Shown here in pieces: positions 1 to 12,559 of a stretch of DNA of 64,000 bases. The stretch is from Aphrocallistes beatrix (Eukaryota > Porifera > Hexactinellida > Sceptrulophora > Aphrocallistidae): the NCBI GenBank assembly GCA_963281255.1, contig OY725491.1, positions 6,002,857-6,066,856 of the forward strand. The letters run 5' to 3'. The stretch's first letter is position 1; the number at the start of each line of letters is the position of its first letter. Under the pieces are notes generated by a model, which was not told the origin of the DNA, did not search any database, and saw only the letters and a program-made list of their open reading frames with translations. The position numbers and the translations under genes were made by a program.

Positions 1-3000
1 AACTAGTGGGCATGTCCTGTCCTTCCATCAAACTTTCTGGCTTATTCATATCAAATAATTCATCTTCATTCTCTACCGATTTCTCTCGATCAAACGGTTT
101 GTGATCCTCCGACTCTTGAATTTCAGTCTTCACCTCATCAACATTCTTCCCAACCTCCATTTCCATAGCGGGAGGTGTCTCTTTATCTTCTTCAGAATTT
201 TCGCTGCTTTTACCTTTTCCGTCCTCAGTTTTATCCTGAGATTCTTCCGGACCTTTCTGGGGCTGATTCCGGAGGGTTTTGTATTCGTCTAGAGCGGCTT
301 TAGCAGCTGCTCGAGCAATCCGATTATCCACCAGACTCGCTATGACATACAGTTTCCATCACAACAACACCAAAGATAATGGAATTTCATGATTATTTGA
401 ATATTTAGCAGATTATATGAATGTGCTAATGTCGAGGTTGCCATGCAAATGTATTTCCTTTAAGAGTTCAGAATAATTCCGATTAACCATATGATCTCTT
501 AATGACAAGTAAATAATCTATTCAACTAATCTTAGTAGTAATAGCAAGGGAAATATTTCATCGTCACTTAGATTAAAATATAATTGGTGCAGGGGAGTTC
601 GGGCATGACTGTAATGTTAATTAGTCTGACAACGTATTAAGAGTGATATGATGGCTCAATTCATGTTAGAGAGAATTATCGCCAACTAGGCTTGATGAGT
701 TACCTATAAACGCGATAGCAGACATGACCGGGTTTCCTTGTTTCGAGAAAGGAAAGGGTTGAGATTTCACAAAATCTGGCCATTTATCTGCCTCCAAGAG
801 AGGATCTTCTATGGGGAGCTTGAGAAAGTGAAGAATGCATTCCTCTTGAGTGCGCGAACCAACCATCTCACTAACTTTATTCCAATCATCTCTACAAAAC
901 AGAATTCAGGTCCATCTTATGAAAACATTTCATTACATTTGAAATACGAGTTATCATATTCCATCTTACAAGGTGCGAAAAATCAAAGCCCACCACTATA
1001 TACAATGCAACTTAATTGCATTGTGTCCTGGATCACGGAGGAATGTCGCATGGAAATAAAACATGTCGCAAAGATGTACAGTAGAGTTACGAATATTTCC
1101 TTCCCCGTAGGGGTTAAAATATGTATTCGTAATACATATATAAATACAAACACAAAACTTAATAGAAGCAAATTTTTGAGGGATTAAGGCAGCATGCTTG
1201 AACACCTGATTAGGCAATTTTAAGAATAAATGTCAGGTTTATTTAGTGGAATTTTGTTCACATTCGAAAAGGAAACTGGTTAGATGGACAATCGGGACAA
1301 ATTACCCCCTCTCAGCTGTAACACATTGCATTTTTTCAATTAGTGTTATGGTCAGGCGACTCAGGTTAAGAACAACATCAAATGCTGAATATTGAGAAAT
1401 ACTGAGTTTTGTCAAATGTACATTCTTCTATTAGTGACCACAATAGCTAGTTTTTTGAAGCGTGTAGGCTAATACTTAAATTAATAATGTGTTGATGGTC
1501 GATAGCAAGTTATAGCAGGAAACCGAACAGATTAAATTCTGCCAGGTTAGTAAACTATATCATAATGTGTTGGCTTAATGAGCTGAATGAAAGCCAGTGG
1601 CGTAGCCAGAGCGTTTGTGATGCCTGGGCCTGCTTCCATGGTCCAATAATTTCAACATTCGAAAATTCGAAAGCTTAGCCAGGAGCACAAGGCTGACGCC
1701 CGGGCCCAGGCCCGGGTTGGCCCGGGTCTGGCTACGCCACTGATGGAAGCTAAGGTAAAGGTTGCCTTCAGGCGGTGAGGTAATGACCATTCGACAAGCC
1801 TGACTTCCTACCTGTATGCCTCAATCGCGTCTAACAATCTTTCCGTTTCAGTGACAGCCCAAGGTCTCATTTCCTTTTTAGGCTTGGAAGGTGGCAACTC
1901 TGGGTGCTTGCTGCTTATCATTGCTGACGAAGGTATAGCTTTCGTTGAATCTATCGAAACAATTCAAATCTCAATTCCTCTACTTACGAGCTATCAATTG
2001 TGACGGAGACCTAACCTATAGAATCTTTGCTTTCCTGCTGTTTCTGAGGTGGAAGGGGCTGTATCCCTAGTGGCATGTCAACGAGAATGTTGTACGCATT
2101 GGTGGCAGACGGTCCCATCTGGAGAGCCTTACGATCTGTGTCAACTTGATAATTAATTAGCCCCCACATCTCGAGGAAGCCATGCACACGCATAATCGCA
2201 CATACATCTCCCACCAGATTGCGTCGACATGCTGTTACCTAAAAGTGTATCCCTCGTTACCTTAATTGAATTGTCAGTTAATTATTCTAAAGATTTGGTA
2301 TTATGACGTTGAAAATCATGGTAGTATAAATTAAATAATTAAAATAGCGTTTAAATTGGGTAACCGCACATTTCTACAAACAATTAACGAATGGATTCTA
2401 ATATTGGCAGTCTTACAGTGAGAAATTCCTTTGGGTTGAGTCTGTATATATCTATCATGAAGTTACGATACCCCATATAGATCTCAGGCTGTTTGCTGCG
2501 ATTTTTCCCACTGAAAAACTCAGTCAAAGCTCGCTTCTCAATTCCGTGAATACTGTCGTATTCGAACCAAGCGGCGTAGGAAGGAATCACGATGATTTGT
2601 CCTTGAGGCGAGAGGCTGTCTAAATGGATAACTTTCGCATCCAAACTGCTCGTTTTTTCTCGCCGCATATTTCGTTCGTTTTCCAACTGTAATTGAATTC
2701 GTTGGAGCTCCGCTTGGTGTGTTTTCTCCAACTCTCTCACCTGCGAATAAAAACCGATACGATTTAAATGATTGTCTATGGCCTATGCAAATCTAAGTTG
2801 GGTAATTAAATGAAAAATGGCAAATATATATTTATTAATTAAAATATAAATTTTAGTATTAGTTTGATAACCAAAAGCAGTTTAAAAGTTGCTTATAAGT
2901 CCAGGTATGAAATACCGAATAGTAAATTCCCACAGGAATTATTCAATTTAGATGCAAATCAATAGCGATGCTTACTGCGTCAGCCTGAAACGACAAATCT

Positions 3001-6000
3001 ACAGAACCTGGCGGGCCTGCCAGAAGTTCGTCGGGGCTGACACTGCCTGACAGGCCCTTGGCTACGCCCCTGCGTCCACTTCACCTGTTCAGCTGTAAGA
3101 GAGCCATCTTCTACAACGCTGCCCTCAGGCAGAATCTGGTGCAGGGGGTGCAGCTCCATCTCATCGTGCTCTGCACCCAGCCCCAAGTGCCCTGGAATCA
3201 CGACGTGCAAGCGGGGGGGAACGGACAATCCTAACGTGTCTAGAGATGTCAGCGCCGTATTTGTGTCCATCTCAGGAATGATTGTGTTCTCGGTTGCAGA
3301 GGTAATTTGATCCTGAGATGCTTCCTCATCAGAATACTCCTGCTTGCTACACGGAGATTCGAGAGATAAGTGTAAGGGGCAGAGTCAAGATTTTTGCATG
3401 TAGATCTACATTTGAATAATTCAGAATGGACAAGAAAACAGATAACACAATTTCGTAGTAAAAGGATAGTATGCTCCACTCAAATTCGATATCTACACTA
3501 TCTTTCATACTCCAATATGTTTCTTGACAACCAGATGTTTCGTATCTACAGAACTCAATGAAGAAGACCATTTGTGGCAAGCACACATACGCTGGGAAAT
3601 GAAGCTACTTCATTGTTACAGTAATTACTTATTAATGTAAGGAAAATAACTGATGAGAGGCAATATCACTGACTCTGAGTTACTCTAGTTACAATGGGGG
3701 CTAACTTAAAAACTCCTGAAATCCGTGGTTTCTAGGCCCTATTTCCTCACCTGAAACCACGACATCCACCCTAGTAAATGCCCCGTTCGACGACAACCTG
3801 AGAGTCTATCTCCAACCCAAAATGCTGCCAAATCGGTCTGAAATGAGTAGCATTCTCCACTGAAAACGATGCGTTATCATCGCAAGAGTCAAGGAGAATC
3901 CTTTCAGAATCCTTATCTCAAGCACTAATTATTATTATGATTAGGTTAAGCGGCCAGATGACACTTCTCGCAATGAGGTTTTTTGGTCCTGTCCAGATGC
4001 TAAAAATTATGTTGAATGTCAGCCAATTTTGTGGTTCCTACGATGTTCAGTTAGTTTCGTTTTTTAGAAAATGTAGAGTGAATCAATATTATAATTATAT
4101 TCAGTCAGGTTCCACTCTAAAGTCTAAGGAGTAATACGTCAAAGTGTTTGAATAGAATTCTATAGCACAGCATAATTATACCAAAGTTTGCCAGATTTTG
4201 GGACTAATATTTCAGCTGTAAATAAAGTATTTTCTAATAATTTCGCCTAAAAAAGTGGTCAATTGTGGTTTGTAGCGATCGTTTTGCTTCGGTAGTTTTG
4301 GTCATTCTTTTTATTATTATCAATTAGCCTTAGCATCGAATTACATTCTATTTATAGTTCGTCAACGGAACGAACAGTACCTGCTGTTAGGTCTCGGTTT
4401 CATTCCTCTCTTCCGCTTAGACGAAGAGGTCTGGAGGGCACCCTGGGAAGAGGGGAGGGAGGAGGTGGGTCGAGGTCTCTTCTTAGAGCTCCGGCGGGAA
4501 TAGGTCGTACTCTCACTGGAACTCTCATCGTCAGAAGAACCTTCATTCCCAGACCTGGAGGTTAGCCTGTACACCTAAGTGGGTGGGTGTTAGCACCAGG
4601 GTTGGGTTTTGTCCGTCCAAAACAGGTTTTGGACAGGGCAGTGGACAAAACCTGGTTTTAACCGGTTAAAACGGACAAAATTGGACAAAACCTAATGGAA
4701 ACTGTAAATCATTGCAGTGGGTACGAAACAGTTTAGGATGTAAAGAGAGCGAGGACAATGAATGGATTTTCTTGCTAACTCCTGTTTATTACCATAACTA
4801 TATTTTGTATTCGATTTATCATGGAAGACACGAACAACACTTGGACAAAACCTGGATATAACGGTTATATCCAAGTTTTGTCCAAGTTTTGCCCAGGTTT
4901 TGTCCAGTTTTGTCCACCCAAGAGGTTTTGGACAGGACGGTTTTGTCCAAGTGGACAAAACCTGCCAACCCTGGTTAGCACACAAGTCATTATGAAAGTA
5001 TATACGTGACTAGTAGCATTGATTTAGCCCCAATGCTAACTGATAAAGAATTAACACGTATTTCAGATAAGATAACATTTCAATGCGTGTGACCACCTGA
5101 GTATTTGATGAATAGAAATAGCAACATTTGATATCAACCAAGATTCTTAGCGATAACAAAAAATATCTGCCTACTCTCAGGGTGATAAATGAAAGTGGGA
5201 TTTTTCTATTTATACTTTGTACCCCAAGTCCAAGTAGGGTTAAATACCTTTGGATATATTGAGAGTTTCATTCAACATATTAGCAGTGCGATTACATTGA
5301 TTCATTAGTTTGAGTACATTTTATTAAAGTTGCTATTGTGGGACAAAGTCACCCCAGTTTACGGTATAATATGTCATACTTGCCAACTGTCCCGTTTTTG
5401 ACGGAACGTCTCACTTTTTCACTCTGCTATTGAGCTAATTTTCTCAAGTATCCCGATTTTACATGAAATTTCTCCATTACGTCCCGCTTTTTGTATTCTG
5501 TGTATAGTACTTTTCCATTGCATCCCGCCATGTCCCGCGAAATTCAACGCTGCGTCCCGCTTTTATCATGGCTCAAGTGGGCATGTATGTTACGTATGTA
5601 TTCAATCGGATTTAACGAACTTGACGCAGGTACCCTCCGAGATTGGGAGTAGCCGTTCTGTATATGGTGTTGCTGAATTCACTTAAGCCTGGGGTGTTGG
5701 CCATAGTTCGCCCGCCCAATTCGACCTGTGAAATAGGCGCCATCAGATAGTCCTCCTCGTTAGGCCACTCATTGAACAGTTCGAGGTCTGACAGCCACCT
5801 CGCGTTGACGTGAATGGGAGAGACTTGCTGCGGGGGATTCTCTGCCACGATTCCAGGGAGCATTTCCGGTGTGAGGTTGGCAGTGTGGTTAAATAGGTGC
5901 ATTTCCTTAAATGGTAATAGTAATAAATTCTTCAATTGTATGAGTAAGGATTGTCCAGCATAATAAGTGCATAGTATTAACAGTACCAAGCAGTGTTTCC

Positions 6001-7580
6001 CTCAGGAATAATTTTGCGAATTTTGTGCGGTTTATTGGTAAATTGCATTATTTAACAGCAAATCAAGTTCCGGGAAACACTGGTACCAAGTATGATCAGT
6101 ACTGTTGCATAGAATTCTGGTCAGTACTGTACATAAGTACATATGGACCAGAGATCCGTAGAATTCTTAGATATTGAGTAAGATGACAAGATGTGAGATG
6201 TATCCATGGTTCGCATTATATTAAATAACCCTAAGAATTTGACGCTTCTTTGGAGTTCAAAGAGTGATTACCAATCGTAAATTCTTGAAAATTTTACACA
6301 TATCTCCCTCATGGGTTTACCTAGGATTTCCAGTCCGGCACTTTTTTTAATGTGATAAAGGTTACATGACACCCAATCAGGGGTTTATCTTGAAATTCCA
6401 GGGGCGGCGGCAACCCGCACCAAAATCGAATCACCCTTCAAGCACCTTAGCTCCTCGGACGATGCCAGGCTGGCACTTATAAGTGCCGGCCGAGCACCTA
6501 GATAAACCCCTGATCTCCCTTGGAACACTTTTCCCCATGAAATAAAACTGAAGCAGTTCGGTACAGCCCTCACCTGCAGCCAGGTGTCATAGGAGTCTGG
6601 GAAGTAGACCCAGTGCACCAGCACTCCTTTCCCCGGCTCCCTGGCGATGACTCTGTACCACGTGTGCTCGTCATCCAGGTGCTCCTCTGGGGGCGACGGG
6701 TGGACGATGTGAGTCACGGTGGCGTCTATCTGGTCCAGAGCTACGATCTTTCCCTGTCTGGACTGGAACAGCTCTGATAAGCTGCTGACCTTCTCCGCCG
6801 GGATGTAGGGGGCGAAGGCGATGCAAGGCGGCTTCCAGATCTCGTTGGCTTCCAGGTCTCTGTGGATTTGCAGGAATAGATCTGTGTTCTTATCAGCTAT
6901 AGGAACAGCCACACATAAGCTAGGAGTACAGGGCAAATATCCTCCATCCCCCGGATGGCTTGGGTTTTTTTCTATTTATAGTACCGTAAACTGGGGCGAC
7001 TTTGGCCCTAAGAGGTGACTTTGTCCCACAAAGTCACCTCTTAGGGCCAAAGTCGCCCAGTTTACGGTAAATAACCCGAATTTTTATGGCTTCCCCGTCC
7101 AAAATGGCTTAAACCGGAAATGACGCGACACATTCCAGGGGTAACGGAGGGTTAAAAAGTTGACTCGTCATTTAATAATGACGTCATCACGCATTAGAAG
7201 AAATAAGATCTCGCATTACCCCTAGCTCTGCCCTGCGAAGAGAAGTCGATGCGTCTCCACCCCTGTTCCTGCTTGACTCTGAGACAGGTGGCCAGGATGC
7301 AAGAGAGTCCGCCGCCTGGGTTCATATCGTTGATCAGCCTGAACGGGAGTTTGGTGAGAGGAGGGTTGGAAGCATTCTTTCCGAAAGCTTCCTCTTGAAA
7401 CACCAGCAATTGCGCTGTGATGGAAGCCAGCTGCTTGTTGGTAGGTGGCTCTACTCCCATGAACTTTTTGTAGTTCTTGATCAACCACTGCCTGATGCCT
7501 TCGAAGGTGTTGATCACTTCCTGTTGCTCGTAGTACTTGGGGTCAGGAGCTCCGTTCTGCTTTTTGATGACGTCACTCAT
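1..7580 (-). CDS. SMARCC: SWI/SNF (BAF) complex core subunit SMARCC, 3' truncated
   Basis: SMARCC (BAF155/BAF170, fly Moira, yeast Swi3) is a scaffold of the SWI/SNF nucleosome remodeller. Ten exons read in phase: 7580-7220, 6896-6574, 5905-5621, 4574-4381, 3346-3085, 2740-2417, 2238-2016, 1950-1812, 891-704 and 339-1; the rest lies beyond the left edge. Exons 1-3 carry the N-terminal module, including the PDSYDTW motif and [10 protein letters not shown]. Exon 4 is a Ser/Lys/Arg-rich nuclear linker. Exons 6-7 hold the SWIRM domain ([17 protein letters not shown], then ACRRNL). Exons 8-9 hold the SANT domain ([18 protein letters not shown], then [19 protein letters not shown]). The last exon begins at the conserved [14 protein letters not shown]. 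An unusual acidic/coiled segment ([18 protein letters not shown]) sits just before SWIRM. The exon 3 donor (CAA|GTTCGT) is weak and was chosen by phase. ATG 7580 is the first Met of the conserved N-terminus. Confidence 0.93.
1595..1742. mobile_element. hAT-like MITE in a SMARCC intron
   Basis: A 148-bp element has terminal inverted repeats, CAGTGGCGTAGCCAGA at the left and TCTGGCTACGCCACTG at the right. It is flanked by near-identical 8-bp duplications, ATGAAAGC and ATGGAAGC. The 8-bp duplication and CAG-type ends fit a non-autonomous hAT element. It has no coding capacity. It lies in the intron between the two SANT exons. A fragment ending TGGCTACGCCCCTG near 3056-3074 may be a decayed relative. 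Confidence 0.8.
4596..4974. mobile_element. 379-bp MITE with 6-bp target duplication
   Basis: Ends are CCAGGGTTGG and CCAACCCTGG, flanked directly by TTAGCA on both sides (4590-4595 and 4975-4980). Subterminal blocks repeat GGACAAAACCT / AGGTTTTGTCC many times in both orientations around a unique core of about 120 bp, so the element can fold on itself. It carries no transposase. It lies in the SMARCC intron just upstream of the Ser-rich linker exon. Confidence 0.8.
5339..5366. repeat. half copy of the 6982-7069 foldback element
   Basis: The sequence TGGGACAAAGTCACC followed by CCAGTTTACGGTA matches the loop-to-end arm of the foldback at 6982-7069, without the opposite arm. It is probably a truncated or deleted copy, in another intron of the same gene. 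Confidence 0.6.
6982..7069. mobile_element. near-perfect foldback MITE in SMARCC intron 1
   Basis: Two arms of about 42 nt are inverted copies separated only by CCC. They begin TACCGTAAACTGG and end CCAGTTTACGGTA, with a single extra G in the left arm. The terminal TA may be the target duplication, as in mariner-type elements. There is no coding capacity. The RNA of intron 1 (7219-6897) would form a very stable hairpin here. Confidence 0.8.
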
Positions 7581-8076
7581 ACCCTACTACACTCTGTAAC
7601 ACATTATCACGCGACACAGGTTTACCATTCACTCTAATAGGAAATGCCATAATTATTCTCATTCCCTTATTATTAGCACCCTCCCTCTCTCTCTTTCTGT
7701 ACAACTCCCCTCGCCCTGTTTCAGGACAGTAGCGGCGTGAGGGTGAGGCCAGGTGGGACACAGCCCCCAGGAGATTCGAGTGTGCCACACCCGCGGCGGG
7801 ACACACTCGAATTCCAAAGCAACACAATATCCTAGAAACTATCCAGATCCACCTTAAAATGGACAACAGCCATCAAAAAATATTTTCAAGAAATGTGTGC
7901 CTCACCTTACTCCACCTGAGCTAGCGCCGCCCTGTTTCAGTGATAAATTTAATGACTGATAAAAAGGTAAAAATAAAACATTTGAAATGAAACTAGAAAC
8001 TAACTCGAAAAAAATAATAAATAAGAAAAGTGTGAAAATAAAGTGTCATTCACTGGGGTAGATGGGGGCAGGGGGC
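7581..8076. other. intergenic: SMARCC promoter side
   Basis: This is the space between the SMARCC start and the 3' end of the synphilin-like gene. It holds a moderately GC-rich stretch (7690-7850) next to SMARCC, probably promoter and 5' UTR, then an AT-rich tail with AATAAA-type signals serving the downstream minus-strand gene's neighbour. I see no convincing exon; the short minus-strand reading frame here lacks protein-like composition. Confidence 0.4.
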
Positions 8077-8634
8077 TTATAGGTCTGAGATGGTGGTGGA
8101 CTTGTGGGTGCTGTATCCAGGTTTGGAGTACTGCGTCTGTTGGTACGGGTTGTGGCACATGGTGGCAGCTCGCTGGGGTGAGTACAAGGTGTTAGGCCAG
8201 GACACATTCTTACGCGCCGCCATTCTCTGAGGTGTCGATGGCAGCGAGAGGTATCCCTGTGGGGTGGGGGCGCTATACGCTTGTGTCGCTCGTGTCACCC
8301 CGGCAGGATTCGTGCCTAGATGCTTGGGCCTCTGACGGATAGCGTCCAGCGAATCAGAAGATTGTCCTAGATACCCAGAGTCCAGCAGCCGCTCCGCCTG
8401 CCGACTATACGGCTCCAGCTTGTGCAGCTTGTTCTGACTTCCGGTCCCCATGCCCGGGTAGGACATGCGTCTGCTGCCTGAGTGCTGGGGGCGAGCTGGA
8501 GCGTAGTGGGCTGTGCTGGCGCTGGCGGGGTAAGGGAGTGTGGTGTCGGTTGGTTGAGCATTCACTCTCGCCTGCTGTTTCACAGCCTCCTGGACAGCTG
8601 TCGCGTGGATGTAGGAGGGCTTACGTCCCTGTGG

Positions 8635-8669
<35 letters not shown>

Positions 8670-11600
8670 GGGGAGGAGGAGGAGGAGGGGGCTCAGGAGC
8701 TGAACGATGTGGGACGAACGCGGATGCAGAGGCGTGGCTGGAGTATTCGCTTTCTGCGATGAAGTCCGTCTCTATGAGGTTAGGTGAGAGCGGGGGCTGT
8801 ACGGTCTGGAGGGTCACCTGGTCGCTCTGTGTGACGGGATGGGCGGTTTCCCGATTCAGAGTATGCTCCTGCCGACTGGAGTTGGAGAAAATCCGTCTCA
8901 GAGCAGTGACCACTTTATAGTGACAACCCGTGGACTCCCCCACGGGGGCGGGCGGACCGATGGAGCTCTCAGCTGACTTTCTGGAAATGCTGTCCTCCTT
9001 CAAGGAGGTTTTGGACGATGTTCTGAATCCAATGTTGCGTTTCTTCCTTTGCAGTGTGTTCTCAGGAGTCGTGCAAGAGGATCCCTCAGTCAGGAAAGGG
9101 TCCGGAGAGCTACGGTACGCAGTCTTGGTCTCCTCCTTCAGTCTCTGCAGGGTGTGCGACAACTCACAGCTCGCATCAGGAACGGGGGCTATCTCTTCCG
9201 AAATTGTGATTTCCTGTATCGCACCCATCTTCAGTGGCGTCGCTTCTTCGCTGGGCTGAACGACAGAATCCCGATGTGTTATCGTAGATACCTCCTCAAT
9301 GGTCGCCAACACCTCCTCGCTACTCCTAGGGGCTGGGGCGGGTTCCGTGTGTGCGGGGGTGATGGGATCTGTTTCCGGGTTACCCAGCTCAGTGTTAGAT
9401 TCCTGGGGAAATAGTTTCGTGTCCAACCTGGGTTCTTCCGGACTAGACTCCTCAGTGGAGTTGAAGTTGGCGTAGAGGGGTAGGATGGTTTTCTTGTGGC
9501 CTTGTTTCGCCGGTAAACTGAACGTCCTCAAGAGACCTCTACGCTTCTTAGACTTACCTCCCTTACCCTCTTTCTTGAGCTCCACATTCCTGAGCAAGAA
9601 GTCCTGCTGCAAATCCTTTCTCCGCACTTCATACTCGTCCCTAACAACGCAAATCTTCTCCTCGAAATCCTCCTTCATCCTGAAACTGGAGTTCTCGACG
9701 AGAGCCATTTTGTCCTGCAGCCTCTGACTGTGCTTCCTCTCCAGCCCCAGCTGTTCGGACAGGTAGCGGACAGAACGGACCATGATCAGGTAGTTAGCCA
9801 CCAGATCTTGTTTCGCCGCGCCAGCCCAATCCATCGGCGTCTGTTTCTGCTGGTCCATGGTCCACAGGTTGCACAGGGCGTCTTGTAACACCTGGAGACA
9901 GTCCAGGTACCCCTGCTGAGCTGCGAAATGCGCCGGAGTGACACCAAACGCGTCTTGAAGGTCCGAGTCCTTGATCACGTTCCCCTGCGTCTCTCTCAAG
10001 TAGTCCAGCAGCCACTTCAGGATGTCTGTCTGCCCGATGTGGGCGGCGTGGTGGAGGAGAGTCTCGTTCCCGAGCTCTTGGATGGTGAGAGGCACGTGAG
10101 CGTCCAGGACTAAGATCTTGACACATTCCAGACTGCCATTCCTGATCGCGAGGATGGCCGGCACCAGTCTGTCCTTATTCAGGGCGACGCAGGCGCCTTC
10201 AGGTGCGAAGAAGACCAACCACTTCAAGCAGCCAGCAGAGCCACTCTCTGACGTCACGTGCACCAGATTGGATTCTGTCCTGGCATCTGTGAATAAGTGG
10301 AAACACCTCTGAATGGCAGAGCGCTTGTCCACTAAATGCGGGTTGTCCGTGTGCTCTGACATGAGAAGTTCCTTCAGCGTATCCAGGTCTCCTCTCCTGG
10401 CCGCAAGGAGTCCCCTCTCCGCCAGAGTTCCAGAATTCAGAGGTTTGGAAGACGAGTCTGGCTTTTGGGACGGAATCTTCTCTGGCATCGGTTCCCCCTT
10501 GGACGCTGCTGCGTAGTTCGGCTCAGTGCTAGAGTGGGAGAGTTTGAGGTGTCCGGACTTTAGTTCTTCGATCAGAGCGCGGCGGATGGCGGATGGATCA
10601 ATCGTGGAGGGCTGTGGTCGCTTCTCCGATCCAGGCTTGGACTGGGCCTCCTTCCCTCTATCTCCTTTCTTATTGACGCGCGCGTAGACAGGATCAGGCC
10701 TCCCTTCCCCATCCGACCTCACACCTGCGGCTCTTTGCCCTCGTTCAAGAGTGCTATCCAGACTGCTAGATGTGATCTTATTGGATAGGATCTTAACGCG
10801 GGCATGTCGGGGAGAGAAACCGCTGTCTTTCGGCCGTCCCTGCGTCCCAGAGGACAGACTCCTCGTGCGCTTAACAGCGGCCCCGCACCGAAGCCCCGAT
10901 ATGTCCCTCAGCTCCTCCTCCGAGGAGGTGGGGGAGGGGATCCTCTGCGGTTGGAGCTTGGCTGTGAAGGCGGAATCGCTGTTATTGTGCGAGCCTCGCA
11001 GCTGTTCGATGCTCTCCTCGCGACTTCTCAGTCCGGTGGGGGGACTCCCAAACTCAGCGTCCAGCTGGTCCGCACTCAGCGACTTCCCTGGCAGCAGGCC
11101 GGAGAAAGGGTCAGACACGCGTCTGCTTTTCATTTTCTTCCTGGTCCCGGTCAGGGAGACGTACTCGTCGATGGGGCGGTTCTCTTGGAGGTACTTGGAG
11201 GTGTCTAGGATGTCGTCGGAGCTCCTGCGTCTTTCGTGCTCAGGCGGCGGAGCCGTCTCCTCGTACTCCTGCTTGACAGGCACACTCTCGACTAGGATGT
11301 CCGCCAGAGTTTTGCCGTGCGTCTCTCTCTTCGCTGCAACCCCGGGCGAGTCAGTGTTGTTGAAAGTGAGCGATTTTGGCAGTTCGAATTTATCTAATTC
11401 AGTTGTTCCTGTGCGTGCCCAGCTCATTAGTCCCTTGTCAGAGCTGGCGGACTTGGCTAGAGGGGGAGTGGTCGACCTCTCTGGGCGGGGGTAGGTGTGA
11501 ACTTTGGGACGAGGCACTGCGAGGGACTTAGACCTGTGCACAGGGTTGTACTGGCTGGAAGTGTTCGGGTTGTGTGGCATTCTCTTGGCTGGAGTGCTGT

Positions 11601-12255
11601 GTGTTGAGGAGACAGCGTACGGATAGCGGGGTAGGTTAGCTGCACCTATATCCAACGGAGTATAGCATTACTGAATGAGAGGGGAAGGCGCTTATTTATA
11701 CAGGAGATGTTACCTTGGAGGTGTGAGGGAGGAAGAGGGAGAGGATCGGTTGCTTTTCTATGCGAAGAGTCCCCTAAATACGGTAGAAACATATTATTTT
11801 ATGCCCAAAGCTCTCTCAATAAATTGTAATCCTGATGCATTCTCCAATGACCCTTGTATCTCAAACAAATCGATCGAGATAGTATTAAGTCAGAAAAAAC
11901 CCCTTGATGTCATAAGTGCACACTACTGAAACGAGTTTCAGAGAAATACTATCCAATTCAAAGTACATATTCGACTGAATGTACCTGATCTAACAGCATA
12001 GTTCCACTGTCTCTGAATGTCACCTGCGATCCTACCCTTCCCTGCTGCTCCACCACGGTTCAATTCAGTGTGAGGATACTGAGGTCTCGCCTGCATTGGA
12101 GAGTTGTAGTAGTCAAATCGAGGTGCGTATCCCCCCTGCGGTACATGAGTCTTGTACACGGAAGTGTACGCGTGAGGGGGCTGCACTCTGTTTCCTGGGT
12201 ATCCGCGTGGGGGAGGGTTGAGGTAGGATCTCTCAAACTGAGCCGCGTAGTCTGA
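8077..12255 (-). CDS. synphilin-1-like ankyrin-repeat protein with polyglutamine
   Basis: Two exons, 12255-11985 and 11645-8077, join in phase to give about 1279 residues. The ATG-like MDIG at 11655 is intronic, since the acceptor TATAG lies inside it. The first exon encodes a Tyr/Pro/Arg-rich N-terminus. A long disordered, Ser/Arg-rich region precedes an ankyrin block at roughly residues 530-720 (ETLLHHAAHIGQTDILKWLL, GVTPAHFAAQQGYLDCLQVL). A coiled coil follows (ANYLIMVRSVRYLSEQLG). The coil directly after the last repeat resembles synphilin-1 (SNCAIP), which has a similar LVMVE-type segment there. The C-terminal third is low-complexity, with a Pro7-Gln12 tract near residue 1080. Family assignment is an inference from order and the coil. 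The cellular role of synphilin outside vertebrates is unknown to me. Confidence 0.7.
8632..8691 (-). repeat. coding CAA-triplet (polyQ) and CCT-triplet (polyP) tract
   Basis: Plus-strand GTT units followed by GGA units encode a Gln run immediately preceded by a Pro run on the minus strand. Glutamine is encoded mainly by CAA. Such tracts commonly vary in length between individuals. Confidence 0.85.
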
Positions 12256-12559
12256 CATTGTCTCAGAACGGTAGCTAACCAATCTAATTGCTGTAATGAA
12301 AAATCCACTTCAGATATCAATGGACATGAATGGGTATGGACGGTAAGAAATGAAGTCACATAATTATACAAACTCTCTGTGATCTCTTCGAACTATGGAT
12401 TGAAGCATGGATAATTGAATATATTCTCTCTTTACCTACTATATTCATGTGAAATTTCCTATATAATCAGCAGCTAGAATAGAACTATAAAACATTCCTG
12501 CCATTCAACATACATGCCATTCAACTTTTCTAGACTATATAAAGGCTCATCCACCAATC

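Noticed and set aside
738-1187. 149-codon plus-strand frame
   Set aside because: It overlaps the SMARCC SANT exon on the opposite strand and runs into AT-rich intron; composition is not protein-like.
5370-5570. GTCCCGCTTTT-like repeated phrases in a SMARCC intron
   Set aside because: Phrases recur loosely (CCCGTTTTTGA, CGTCCCGCTTTTTG, GTCCCGCTTTTATC) but I could not define borders, inverted ends or a target duplication, so it is not listed as an element.
10751-11494. 247-codon plus-strand frame opposite the synphilin-like gene
   Set aside because: It is the antisense of a GC-rich coding exon with low-complexity codons. The minus-strand protein explains the sequence; there is no independent start context or domain.
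11646-11655. MDIG start for the synphilin-like protein
   Set aside because: The ATG lies just before a TATAG acceptor, and the exon at 12255-11985 joins in phase, so the codons before the acceptor are intronic.
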